Of a stretch of DNA of 64,000 bases, positions 37,846 through 49,345 are shown piece after piece. Numbering within the stretch: the stretch's first letter is position 1; each line of letters opens with the position of its first letter. The DNA is from Populus alba. Its lineage: Eukaryota > Streptophyta > Magnoliopsida > Malpighiales > Salicaceae. The position numbers and the translations under genes were made by a program. The notes beneath the pieces were generated by a model. It ran no database searches. It saw only the letters and a list, made by a program, of their open reading frames with translations, and was not told where the DNA came from. The stretch covers positions 6,105,770 to 6,169,769 of the forward strand of contig NC_133284.1 of the NCBI RefSeq assembly GCF_005239225.2, written 5' to 3'.

Positions 37846-37935
37846 GTATCATTCTTGTTTTAATTTAAACATATTTGTCATGAGTTTATATTAACAATAT
37901 CTAAATGGTGTGGGGGAAATATTGTTCCCTCACAC

Positions 37936-37974
37936 AAAGCATTGTGGATTACAACAGGTAATCCACAGTGCTTT
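37936..37974. repeat. 17-bp stem hairpin
   Basis: AAAGCATTGTGGATTAC, a five-base loop (AACAG) and GTAATCCACAGTGCTTT form an inverted repeat with one mismatch. It stands at the head of the degenerate array that follows. Confidence 0.85.
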
Positions 37975-39430
37975 CCTTTTCTTTTCTTTTTTTTCATTTT
38001 TTTTTTTTTTTTTTCAACTTTTTCTTTTTTTTTTCAATTTTCCAACTTTGTTTTTTTTTTTCTTTTTTTTTCTGTTTATTTTTTTAAATGTTTTCTTTTT
38101 AAATATTGAACTGATTAAAAATTCTGCTTTGTAATTTTTTTCCTTTAAAATATTGTGGATTGCTACGGTGTTTTCCAATTAGTTTTTCTATTTTATTTTT
38201 TTTTATATTGAGCTGATTAAGAATTTAGTTTTGTAATTTTTTTTCTTTAAAACATTGTTGATTGTTACAGTGTTTCTCCGCATGGTTTTTCTTTGTTTTC
38301 GTTTTTATTTTCTCCAAAATTATTTTTTTTTTTTTTTTTTAATATTGAGCTGGTTAAAAATTACAGTTACAATATGTGAGGAAAGCACTGTAACTTTCCT
38401 CGCAAATTACTATGGATTGCTACAGTGTTTTTTCTCATGTGGTTTTTTTCTGTTTTATTATGTTTTTTTTTCTAAAATTGTCTTTGTCAGTTTTATTTTT
38501 TAAATATTAAGCTGGTTAATAATTGCAATTACAAATAAATACAAGTTTTTCCTCACAAAACACTATGGATTGATACAATTTTTCCTTACATGGTTTTTTT
38601 CCAGTTTCTTTTGTGTTTTTCTTTTTTGTAATATTTTTTTTAAAATTATCTTCGTTGATTTTTTTTTTTTAATATCGAGTTGGTTAGAATTTAACTTTGT
38701 AATAAAGCTTAATCATGTGAGGAAAGCACTGTAGCTTTCCTCACAAAACATTGTTGAAAATTACTATTAAAAATCATTATAAATAATGTTAAATCATGTG
38801 GGGAAGCACTGTAGCTTTCATCACAAAACACTGTGAATTGCTACAGTGTTTCCAACATGATTTTTTCCTTTTTTTGTGTTTTCTTTTAATATTATTTTTT
38901 CTAAAATTATCTTTGTCGATTTAATATTTTTTTAATATTGAGCCGATTAAGGAATTTAGCTTTATAATTTTTTTCTTTAAAAACACTGTGAATTATTGTA
39001 GTGTTTTCCCATATTATTTTTTTTTATTATTTTTTCCAAAATTATCTTTGTTCATTTTTTTAAAAATATTAAGTTGGTTAAGAATTATAATTACAATAAA
39101 GTTAAATCATATAGGGAAAACGTTATAGTTTTTCTTTACAAAACACTAAGGATTGCTACAGTATTTATCTAAATGGTTTTTTGTTTTATTTTATTGGGGA
39201 AAGTACTGTAGTTTTCCTCATAAAACATTATCAATTGCTACAACGTTTTTTCTTATAGGTTTTTTTCCTTCCGAAATTATCTTTGTTGGTTTTTTTTAAA
39301 ATTTAAATTGTAGCTTTGTAATTTTTTTTGCTTTTTATTAACAGAAAAGCTAAATCATGTGGCGAAAGCAATGTATCTTTCCTCCCAAAACATTATGGAT
39401 TGCTATAAAGTTTTGATTTTTTTTCCCGTC
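37936..39430. repeat. Degenerate array of 'gattgctacagtgttt' modules
   Basis: The phrase 'ggattgctacagtgttt', preceded by 'aaaacact', recurs about ten times in diverged form (near 37,945, 38,155, 38,257, 38,412, 38,563, 38,832, 38,987, 39,150, 39,229 and 39,393). The copies are separated by T-rich spacers and phrases such as 'aattatctttgt' and 'ttgagctggttaa'. Several copies are preceded by the small hairpin GGAAAGCACTGTAGCTTTCC. No protein is encoded; the 60-80 codon frames are poly-Phe artefacts. A similar short phrase recurs near 61,295-61,330. Confidence 0.7.
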
Positions 39431-39516
39431 ATGAAATATTAGCCTCATCATATCTTTAGTTTCTATTACTTATCTAGCGCTGATTCACAATATAACACTA
39501 TTATATTTTTTTATAA

Positions 39517-39547
39517 GCCCGCGGCAGCGCGTGGGCATGCATCTCGT
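39517..39547 (+). mobile_element. Helitron-like 3' terminus
   Basis: A GC-rich hairpin, GCCCGCG-GCAG-CGCGTGGGC (39,517-39,536), is followed by eleven bases ending CTCGT in otherwise AT-rich DNA. Helitrons end in a short GC hairpin about 10 bases before CTRR(T), and CTCGT would be a one-base change from CTAGT. The 5' TC end and any Rep/helicase gene are not seen, so only the terminus is called. Confidence 0.45.
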
Positions 39548-39549
39548 GT

Positions 39550-40070
39550 ATATATATATATATAAACTCTAGTCTTTCCTAAGACTTCTTTTATTTAACA
39601 TGTCTTTATAATGATAAACTATCAATCTATATGAATTATTTTTTAACTGCAATTTTGTTATAATAAACTAAATATATTTGCACACTTTTGCTTTAGACTT
39701 CAATTTGTAATATTTAAAATGTCATGTGTTTGCTTTGTGGATCATCTGATCGAATGTTATTTTTATTTTAATTTGTTGTCTCGCCCCACCGTATATGGAG
39801 GTTAGATTCCGGAACATGACAAAGATCCTTGTTAAAGCATTATCTTTTGCATTTAGTTTTTTTTTTTTTTCTTAAGAATCAAAGTAATTATAATTTTTTT
39901 AAAACAATTTTAATTTACAAAGTAAATGTGAACATTCCTGAAATAGGTCACTCCCATTGTGATTGTCGCACATCATCCGTGCAGCGTCGACTTGGTGATT
40001 TTTCATTTGTGTTTGATTTGATTGGTTTGTTAGAGTCGTCAACTAGTATTTAAATGACGGCTACTAGAAA
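39550..40070. other. AT-rich intergenic DNA
   Basis: Nothing recognisable. The right part becomes less AT-rich and leads into the leader-like island that follows. Confidence 0.4.
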
Positions 40071-41345
40071 AACCGGGTATACTGGTCTTGTTAGGGATTC
40101 ACGGGTAAGGGACTAGTTGTGGTTAGGGAAAGTATTAGCACCCCTAATGCACCCTACCTGAGGTAAGCTGCTTCGTGGCTTTGATGTGATAAAGAAGTTT
40201 TAAAAATTCTATTCTTTCATCGAATATTAGAAATACGACTTACGTGTAAGTTCATAATCCTTAACCATGAGCAAATCAAAATATTAAATTCTTCTTTATT
40301 CTTGCAATTTTATCATAAAAAAAACATTCATAAACAAAATACAAACCACACAATCACTTTCATTATACTTTTTCTTTTATTTTCCTTTTTTTTTGTTACA
40401 TCCACACTACAAATTATTAAAAATCAAAACTAAACAAACAAAAATACATTAAACAATTTTAAAATTATAAAAATAGCCCTAAAACAATATGAAATTATAG
40501 GGAAGGCCTTCTGCAGGCCGGAACAGTGTTAAGGAAGGTTTTTTAGCGCAGGAGCAGTGGCGGCGCGTCTTTCCAAATGCCACCATGAAAGCAACGGGAT
40601 GAGATTGGCTTCTTCTCCTCTTCCCTTCTGCATCGGCATCGACGCCGTGACCTGCACAACAACAAAAACACAACAACACAGTCGATTATCTCCTTCTTAG
40701 ATCTGCTTCTCTCTCCATCTTCTTCAGGTAACAAGTCCTCTGTGAAGAGGGAGGCCGTTGTGTTAGGCCGAGGTGGTGTGTCGTTGTTGTTGAAGGGTCC
40801 GGCTAGGTCGGGCAAACTGGCTGATGATGGTGTAGAAGGATGAGCGGCGGATAGGTCTGGGGTTGTGGGCGCCGCTGTGCTTGAGCTCCTGTTGGAGGAA
40901 GAAGGCGGACCAATTTGGGATCTGTAAGCGCCGCTGTGACGGGTTGCTGTCGTCGATTATGGTGGAGGTCAGTGGTGATGCTGAGGAGATCGGTTGCTGC
41001 TGTGGTGGGATTTGTTTGTTGATTGGTTGCTGTTGGTGAGACTAAAGGAGAAGAAGACGCCACTGACGGAAAGGTTTCGGTGTTGATGGTGGGTTTCTTT
41101 CGGGTTATGAGATGAAGAGATCAGGAAATGAGGCTATTATGTGGGGGAAGAACAATTGGTAAAGGGGAAGGGAGAGTGAGGGACAATGGAGGGGAAAAAA
41201 GTGGGGGAAAAAAGAAAAAAAACAAATCAAAGGAGGGGGCTGGTAGTGGCTGCTTGGGTGAGGGAGCTAAAAGTTAAGTTTTTTAGGGTTTTTTTTTTTT
41301 TTTGTGTTGCCTCCCCCTAAAAATTCAAAATTGCCCCCCTCCCTA
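40020..41345. mobile_element. Possible Ty3/Gypsy-type leader fragment with GC-rich island
   Basis: The phrases 'gactagttgtggttaggg' and 'gtattagcacccctaatg', followed by 'ccctacctgaggtaagctgc', resemble leader or LTR-adjacent text I associate with plant Gypsy (Tat/Ogre-type) elements. A GC-richer island (about 40,500-41,100) follows, with minus-strand frames of 66-90 codons, Pro/Thr/Gln-rich, that I do not recognise as a gene. No gag or pol is visible. The element assignment is from memory and weak. Confidence 0.3.
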
Positions 41346-41710
41346 TTGTTTTGAGTTATAGACCTATATTTATAGGTAAAATGTTGTTCGGACCTCAAAA
41401 TTAGTCCCTCAATTTTTTTTTTTGTAAATTTTAATTTTCTTGTATTATTCAAAAACAAGCAATATCAACTTCAACTCAATGATGAAAAATCAAGGATTTT
41501 AAAAATGATATATGAAAAGTTGAATGCGTGTTCAAAAAATCTTTAAACATTTAAATTTTTTTAAGACGATGCTTGAAAATGCTAAAAACAGTATAAATAT
41601 ATTAAAAACATATTTTTTTAGGATTTTTTCTGTTTTTTGTTATTTTTGGAATTTGTTAAAAACTTTTATCAAATAAGTGGATCAAAAATTGAGTAGGCAA
41701 GAATGATATT

Positions 41711-42478
41711 CAAAGAAGGCTACCATGATTGAATTCTTTCTTTCTTTCTTTTGAACAACGACCATGATTGAAACGAGTAATTAATGTCTCGAAAATATTT
41801 GGTTCCTGAGATTTTAGGAAGTATGAAAAGAGGAGGCAAAAAAAGTTTCAACACAAAAAATGTGCTTCTTTTTTCTTAAAACCTCGTACTAAAACATGTC
41901 TTGTCCACAAGGAAGTCCTGAATAAAAAGCGTACGTATATTCAAGCAACATAAGAGAATGGTGATTTTCCCCTGCATGTGACTACAAGAACTTTTATTCT
42001 ATACTCACTGTATCGGTGTCCAACCTTTCATAAGAAAAAACAAACAAAAAAACAAAATTATGTTTGAAAGCCGAATTAAATTAAAATTACAAGATTCCTC
42101 CGAAGCAACTCGAGTCCATCCATGGAATTCAGATAAATAATATGGGCACATGCATGAAATTGTTGACAAAATTCAGTGCAAGTAAATAGCACCTCAACCA
42201 CGTTTCTCGAAGCTAGGCATCTGAACCATCCTGAAATAGGTCAATATATTCAAAGAAGGCTACCGAGATTGAATTTTTTTTTCTTTCTTTCTTTTGAACA
42301 ACGACCATGATTGAAGCAATGTCTCAAAAACATTTGGTTCATGAGATTTTAGTTACTATAAATGAGGAGGGAAAAAAGTTTCAACTTGTGAAAAATGTGC
42401 TGCCTCCGACTAGAATAGAAAAATTGAGAGGACCTGCTTCTTCTTTTTTCGTCAAGCCTCGTACTAAAACCACAAACT
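41711..42478. repeat. Local direct duplication, two diverged copies
   Basis: A segment of about 190 bases starting 'caaagaaggctacc' and 'gaacaacgaccatgattgaa' at 41,711-41,897 recurs at 42,252-42,478. Both copies share the order: CTTT microsatellite, 'catttggtt' type text, 'gagattttag', 'aaaaaagtttcaac', 'aaaatgtgc', 'cctcgtactaaaac'. The copies differ by small indels. No coding sequence. Confidence 0.85.
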
Positions 42479-42820
42479 AGAATTTTATATTGTTGAAGCT
42501 ATAATTAGTAATATTCTAGTTTTTATGTCCATGTCAGCAATATAAAAAAGAAAATTATTTCCTCTTTTTTCATCCTTGTAATAAAAAATTCCTAAAAAAA
42601 TAATAGCCCTAGCAAGGTGATCGTGATTAATTGCGGACATCACCTTTTTACCTAATATATTTGATGTCCTAACTACAAACTCACCAGTTTCTGATTAATC
42701 AATTAACCAACCAAATCTTGAACTGAGTCGTGAACTCCTTAATTAATACTGCACCCTTGACTGTTAAACAAATTTTATATATATTTCATCATTTGATACG
42801 ATAGTATTAATTAAAAATTA

Positions 42821-43070
42821 AATTTTATAATTTATTTTTTATAAGATTATTTCAGTTTTATTTATTAGAATGTAGTTTTAATAAGTTAATTTAAATTAAA
42901 TCTTGTTATTTTTTATTTTATTTTTATAAGATTATTTCAGTTTTATGATTAGAATGATACTTTGACAAGTTAATTTAAGTTAAGTCATGTCATTTTTTAT
43001 TTTATTTTTATAAGATTATTTTGATCTTATAATTCGATCGATCGAGTCATAGGTTTAAGAGATTGATTTG
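42821..43070. repeat. 84-bp tandem repeat, three diverged copies
   Basis: Units start near 42,821, 42,909 and 42,993. Each has 'tttttataagattatttcag' followed by 'ttagaatg' and 'caagttaatttaa' (or its variants). The family overlaps in text with the dispersed repeat at 23.6-24.6 kb. Confidence 0.75.
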
Positions 43071-43212
43071 GTTATTTTTTTATGTTTTTTTAATCTCATC
43101 CTTTAATATTGAATTAATTGAAAATTAAATTTTGTAGTTTGTTTTGATTTTCTTTTTATAAAGTTATCTTGGTCTTATAATATGAGTCCTGAGTTTGATA
43201 GGTTAATCAAGT

Positions 43213-43740
43213 CACTTTCATCACCAGAAAATTGATAAATATAAACAGAAATACGGATGAAATATTTATATTGGTAAATTACAGTGAATTTTACAGTCGG
43301 AAATATTATCTCGGTATATACCAAGAGAATTACGGTGGGAAAAAAAGAATCAAAACAAAAACAAAAAATATAATGATATGTTATTTATACCGACGAAATT
43401 AATTTCGTCGGTAAATTTGTTGGTAAATTGTTCACTTCTTCGTGATATTATTCATCATGTCAATTACAAAGGGAATCATCGACGGAACATTCCGTCGGTA
43501 TTTTTCAGAGAGCACTGGAACTGTTCACTTTCCAACTGCACTGTTAATTATTATTATTCTTCACAGACGAAATCACCAACGAATTGAAAAGTTATCGGTA
43601 ATATTTGATGTTTTTTTAAAAAAAATTTATTAAATTAAAATTTTAATTAAATATTATAGACAAAATCACCGATAAAATAATTATAAATATTAATAATTAA
43701 TTATTCATCGGTTAAAATTATTAGTAAAATACCCCAATAA
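43213..43740. mobile_element. CACTA (En/Spm-type) element remnant
   Basis: The left end reads CACTTTCATCACCAGAAAAT, close to the CACTACCAGAAAA terminus of plant CACTA elements. It is followed by several short subterminal repeats of the CGACGGAA / TCGGTAA type on both strands. The clearest is a perfect 26-base palindrome at about 43,389-43,414 (TACCGACGAAATT and its complement). Such dense inverted subterminal repeats are typical of CACTA ends. The right end and any transposase are missing. Confidence 0.6.
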
Positions 43741-43894
43741 ATAGAAAGAATATATTTCTTCAAAACCTGAGTGTGAGCACGGTTCAATGAAGAATCTTAT
43801 AGAGACCTTATATGACGTTGCCAAATATATATATATATATATAAATTCTTTTTATGTCGCTGACCTATACATAAAATAATAACATGATATATTT

Positions 43895-44095
43895 AAAGGT
43901 GTTTGTAACTGTAACAAAAGTTATTATTTAAAGTGTTTTTTTTATTAGAAGTATATTAAAATAATATTTTTTTATTTTTAAAAAATTATTTTTGATATGA
44001 AAATATCAAATTAATTTAAAAATATAAAAAAATTAAAAAAATTAATTTTTTTATAAAACACTTTTTAAAATGTAAAATTATTGAAGCCAAGCTGT
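43895..44095. mobile_element. MITE-like repeat family, copy 3
   Basis: Contains 'aaagtgttttttttattaga', 'gatatgaaaatatcaaatt', and a right arm 'ttataaaacactttttaaa' that is the approximate complement of the left arm. It has the same internal order as the other copies. Confidence 0.5.
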
Positions 44096-44099
44096 ATCT

Positions 44100-44692
44100 A
44101 CAGTTTTGACAATATAAAACTATTTTTATTTATTACAGTCAAAAGCCATTGGCCCCACGAATTTTCATAGGATCCTAGAAGGGCCAATTAGAAACGTAAA
44201 TAACGCCTTCAAGAGCGTGGGAAGGACACCTGGAGCTAGCAGGACGTCAACGCAAAAATAACGTTGGACGCCAAAAGACTATTGATAATCCCAATTCTCA
44301 TCGCTTTAATTTGTCTGTGTCTCCAGCAAGCTTCCTTCATGTTTCGTATAGCTAGCTGGAATATTTGTATTGAATGCCTACGTGTCCAACGTGAGTTGCC
44401 TGTGATAGAAGCTGGCTCCTATGATTGACTGCTTTGAAAAATTGGAGCATGCAACAACAGAATTATCAAGCTACGGTAGTAAGCTTTTGACAAGAATGAT
44501 ACAGCTACTTTGGCATCATCTGGATTATTTCAAAAGATGGGAAAAAAGCGCCATTTTAGTGTCTTTGAATATTTGCGTGATTCCAAAATGAATCCAGGAG
44601 AGTTCTTTGAATAAAAAGGACGAATTTGTGGCTCTTGTAAAGATTTCTTATGCTTAAATCATAAAAATTTATAATATAGCTCAATGCTAGAG

Positions 44693-44741
<49 letters not shown>

Positions 44742-44960
44742 TGTGTATGCAGGCAGCTCAATGTGAGGGGGGGGGGGGAATGCTAGATATGTAGTTGGTG
44801 GTTTTTCATTCTTCTACTTTTAAAACTAAGAAAAAAATGGGTTTTGAAAGTTTTCAAATTTTACTTTTCTCATATTTTGTATCTAATATTCTTAATTCTA
44901 TGTGAACTTATATTTTCATACGAAAGCTTCTTAATGAATTAGGCAATTGAAATTTTCATT
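44100..44960. other. Intergenic DNA, no gene seen
   Basis: Bases 44,150-44,600 are less AT-rich, but no protein is recognisable. A (TA)n tract lies at 44,698-44,739 and a G run near 44,768-44,779. Confidence 0.45.
44698..44739. repeat. (TA)n microsatellite
   Basis: About 21 TA units, seen directly. Confidence 0.95.
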
Positions 44961-44964
44961 TTAA

Positions 44965-45135
44965 AATCGGTTAATCATGTTTTTCGTGAAGGTAATGTTT
45001 TGAGTAGGTTAATCGTTTTTTTTTTTTTTTTTTGTGAAAGTAATACATGTATGGATTTGTTGGCTAAAGAGGGAAGCTTCTTTGATTCTCCTTCTAATAT
45101 GCTTTTTGATAAAAATCGGATCGCCTTTTGATGGA
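44965..45135 (+). mobile_element. LINE RNase H-domain remnant
   Basis: Translation gives SVNHVFREGNV, then after a long T tract REGN-like text followed by LLAKEGSFFDSPS in a second frame. 'NHVFREGN...D.LAK.G' is the conserved C-terminal motif of the RNase H domain of plant L1-type LINEs and related reverse transcriptase genes. Only this tail remains, and it is broken by a T tract and a partial duplication of the 'gtgaaggtaat' piece. It is not functional. Confidence 0.6.
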
Positions 45136-45139
45136 GAGG

Positions 45140-47685
45140 TTCAGTTTATCAATTTTAATTTTTGAACTTTTCGAGTGGAGAAATTAGCTTTGGTTTTTTG
45201 TTTACAACACATTAGTCACCAGCTCCTCTAAGAAAGCTTTCTTTTTTAACATTTCATTCCCTAATTAAAATATCAAGAAATTCATCTAATTCTGTAGCTG
45301 AAGGATGGTTTTTCTGGGCTTTGCTGAAATAGTTCATGTGATGCATAATTCTTATTCAACTTTGTCCAACCCATTTAACTTGTGATATTTTCCCATCAAT
45401 CCATAAGCGATTTATTTAAATTTAGTTGGTTTGGCTGGGCCGTCTCTTTCTTAAGTTATGGATGAGTTTAAAATATAAAGATTAAATTTGTACTTTTCAA
45501 AACTATAGATTAGTTAGTTTTATTAAACTATAACTAGTTTATTATTAACTCTAATTGTTAATAATACTTTATTCTTGAGATAATCTTATTATTTTCATAG
45601 AGAAATTAATCATTTTTTTATAGAACAAAACTCTGAGTGAAAATCTTTGAGTTATTAGGATTGATTCTTGGACTCTCAAGTCTCTTTCTCGAGATCTAAG
45701 TGCTTTGATCAGGTCTCATCCCAAGCATTCCACATGCCTTAAAATCAATTCATGGCCAATTATCAGACGTTTCATATTCAGTCCTGGACGTCATAAAAAG
45801 CGCTCTCGAACCAGTTCTCGTGCATCTTAAAACTGGTGATGGATAAAATTCTGAGCACTCGGACAAGGTCTTAGCTTGAAGCCCAGGCATCTCGAACCAC
45901 GTCCTAGCCTGGATCTCAAATGTCTTGAACCAAGTCTCTTGACCCATACCCTTAACATGATGCACACCTATTTCTAACCTATTTTTTTAATCCTTGAACT
46001 CAACCTCGCTCTCAAAATATAGTGATGTTGTAAAAAACAAGTTTCAAAAACATTTTTTGAAAGCTTTATTTTTTTTCCAAAAAAGAAAAGAAATAAACAG
46101 GTTTTATATCTTGTTTTTAAAAAATTGAAAAGAAAAAAAATACCAAACTATCCCTTAATGAATCACTATGTAGTATAAAACTTATCACCATCTTGCTTTT
46201 AGTTTTGTGGGATTGATTCTTTGTAACAGTCTTTCTCGTAAAAAAGAGAGAAAATTAAAAAAAAAAACTCAAAAAACAAAACAAGAAAAATTAATTGAGA
46301 TCTTACCGTGGCCATATTAAAGAAAACCACAGCATTCGATTTCAATATGTCTATTTCGGGTCCTATAAAAAATAACAACAACAACAAGAAGAAGAAAAGG
46401 GTTTTATCCGGAGAGAAAAGGAGAAACCAAATTATAATATTGAATGTGACAAAACTTAAATAACAAAGATTGAAAGCTGATTATTTAAAGCATACGGTTT
46501 CTTTCAATCATTTCATTAAGAGAGACGACAATGTTCAATTCGAATAAAATATTCATTTCATTTTTCAAAATTCAGAGTAGTTTGGGATAAAGTGTCCGTT
46601 TGTGTTTGTGTTTCAAGAATGTGTTCTATCCCAACCATGACTTTAAACCTAGATATTAGAGTTATTTTAAAAAAAATCTTAAACAAGAACCTGGTATCAG
46701 AATCATAATAATTAAGTGAACACGAATTCAAATTTTATTATCCTTATTTATTTGATAAAAATCAAATATAAAGTAGTGAACTTGTGTAGATTTTAAGTCT
46801 AAAAAGCTTTTATTTTAAAAAATATTAAAAAATAATATAAATTATGTCTAAAAATTTAAATTATTAAATTTATTTGGTTGATTTTTATATATAAAAAAAA
46901 AAAAAAAAAAAAAACTGGAATCAGTAATTCAACGCTATGAAAACCTACAAGAGTGGTCTGCTCAAGAAGAAAGGTTGGATTGCGTACGTGTGCTATTATT
47001 GCTGTTGTTGCGGTTTTTGTTTGAAACGCGTAACTTGTATTGTTTGACATGAAATGATCCTTGCTTCTGCTTGGTGTGGGATATGAGGCCTCCCCTGTTG
47101 GGAGTCGTGTAAGGGATTTTATCTTAAAGACAATCCAGAAAGGATTTGATGTTATAATTTCAGCTGAACTTAAGCAGGTTGTCTATATATATATATATAT
47201 TTTTTTTTTCTTTTTTTTTTTCTAGTGTTTGTGTTAGCTAGACAATTGGTTTTGTTGGAAATTGGAAAGGCACGACATAGTTACCCAGTTACATGGTACC
47301 TTTTGGTGAGCGACACAAAGCTTCGAGGGCAGGAATGAATTTTGTGAAGTGTTATTGAGATAAATATCAAGTTATGCTTTTTCCATCCTACTGTACAAGT
47401 AAGATTGTCTCCCACTTCTTGCCCTGGTCCCACACGCTAACTTGTAGAACTTCATATTCCCTCCAATCTCCATTAATCTCAAACAAATTCATATGCTATT
47501 GTGCAGGACTGTTGCTCCATTACATCATAGAAATTGCGTAGGAAACTTCTTGCTTTGGTTGTCTAGTGTGCTGGACTGTTCCTCTCTAGAACAATCGAAG
47601 AAAATTATGTCTCCCGACTCTTTAGAAAATGGAGCAGGATTCTAGACTTCCCATTGAGGTTACATCTCAATCTAAGATGCTGTTT
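45140..47685. other. Intergenic repeats and unannotated DNA
   Basis: Bases about 45,655-45,960 contain a degenerate short repeat built on 'tctcgaaccacgtcctagcctgg'-like text with a period of roughly 40-50 bases. Bases 47,030-47,160 and 47,260-47,660 are less AT-rich but hold no recognisable protein or RNA. The 60-70 codon frames here are not convincing. Confidence 0.4.
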
Positions 47686-47689
47686 AATA

Positions 47690-47855
47690 ACGTGATGGAA
47701 ATTATATTTTTTAAAATTTTAATTTCTTTTTGTTTAAAATACATAAAAAATATTTTCAATTGTTTTAATGCCCTTATATCAAAATAATTTTTTAAAAATT
47801 AAAAATTTTATTTTAATAAATTTTAAATAAAAAATAATGTAAACTACTTACCATT
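47690..47855. mobile_element. MITE-like repeat family, copy 4
   Basis: Shares the core 'tgttttaatgcccttatatc', 'aaaataattttttaaaaatt' and 'aataaattttaaataaaaaa' with the other copies in the window. Non-coding. Confidence 0.45.
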
Positions 47856-48016
47856 CAACCATACCCTCAAACAATTTTCTTTGTGGGGACTTCAATTGGA
47901 TATCTAGTTTTGCTCTTGAAATGACCAGTTCTCCAGCCTCTCCCTCTCTCTCTCTCCCCCTCCCTCTCCCTCTCCCTCTCTCTATCTCTCTGAAATGTAC
48001 CATGCTGGTTTTATTT

Positions 48017-48229
48017 GGCTGTTTTTTTTTTTTTACGTGGATGTCCGGGCCAGCTTGCACGCACCACGACTAATTCCACGGCTCACTGAACATCCTGCAA
48101 ACCCAATAAAGATGTAAGGCACCACGAGGATGACAGACATGCACTTTGAGGTTCGAACCCAGGATGCAAAGGAAGGGAACAAGTCCCTTTAACCGTTGGG
48201 TCAAGACCTCAAATGCAGGCTGTCTTTTT
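48017..48229 (-). mobile_element. SINE, copy 1 (tRNA-derived, minus strand)
   Basis: The body is about 48,035-48,217. Read on the minus strand it has an A-box-like start, a pol III B box GGGTTCGAACCTC (near 48,155), a 3' domain ending AGCTGGCCCGGACATCCACG and a poly(A) tail (the T run at 48,021-48,034). GGCTGTTTTTT at 48,017 and GGCTGTCTTTTT at 48,218 look like target site duplications. Its 3' domain is shared with copy 2 at 49.4 kb, but the 5' body differs. Confidence 0.75.
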
Positions 48230-48234
48230 CTTTA

Positions 48235-49345
48235 TTGTGATCAGTAGTGGTGTGGTAATTAATATGCTTGGAATGCCATATTTTGTGTTCGATCCATAAT
48301 CCACGAAAGGTTGACAATGAAGATAACGGATAACAAATAAAGTCTAATGCTAGTTGGGATCCCATTCTTGAAACTATTTCATGAAGAACAAGAACATGTC
48401 ATGTCTTATTTTTATCAAAATAACTTCTTAATATCTTTTTTTTTTTTTTCCTTGTGTGGTCAGATAGAAAGTGTCCACTTAACATACATGTCAGTGTGTT
48501 TCTTTTTGGTTAGTGTTGCGCATCGTATAAAAATCTTGTAATTAGAAATTAGAATATGTTATTTTTGTTTATTTTATTTTTATAAAATTTATCAATAATT
48601 TTAAAAATAACTTGGGTTATCTTATTTTTTTTAATTTACTTTGATAAATTTTTTAAATTAATTTTTTTTACTTTATCTTTCAACATTAAATTAATTAAAA
48701 AAAAAATCATTCAACATTAAGTTGTTTTATAGTTGAGCTTCACAATTTTATACAATTCACTTTGTTGATGACTTTTTTTTCCTTACATTTTAATGGCAAG
48801 GATAATCATTTGATTAAAAAAAAAAAATTTATTCTAAAAAACTGAGTTATTAAATATGATTGAGTATATAGCTTATATTGTGAGATTAAATATCTTAATC
48901 TTAGTTATTTATTTATCAAATATTGATTTAATTAATTAAATATGCGTATTTGATTAACTATTTTAATTTATGATTAAGAATTTTTTTTGTATCAAAAAAG
49001 CATTCTATAAAAAAAACAATTAGACCCATAGGGAGGCACAAGTAAAAAAAAAAAAAAACATGATTAACATTGAATATTATTATTCATTTGTTGTTCATGA
49101 CTGTTTTGTTAATCATTACATTTTTCTTTTGGATCACAACTTCATGTATTCTATAAATTTGAAGTTTTTTATCATATTTTAAAATTTGATTGGAATCCAA
49201 TCTAATGATTTATAGTAAAAAAAAAAATAATTAAAAGAAAAAAAGACCAAACTGAAACATGTGTGAAAATCACATGGTTAATTTCGCTATTTATTACGAC
49301 TCAAATTACTATTTATTTATTGTTCATAACTTTTTTTTTTCTATG
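48235..49345. other. AT-rich intergenic DNA with dispersed-repeat text
   Basis: No gene is seen. Bases 48,545-49,000 resemble the T-rich dispersed repeat found at 23.6-24.6 kb. Several A and T runs are present. Confidence 0.4.

Noticed and set aside
37910..38503. Phe-rich frames as membrane proteins
   Set aside because: They are translations of T runs in the degenerate repeat array.
40543..41063. Pro/Thr/Gln-rich minus-strand frames as a gene
   Set aside because: No recognised domain and a setting that looks like retroelement leader. Left as a question in the findings.
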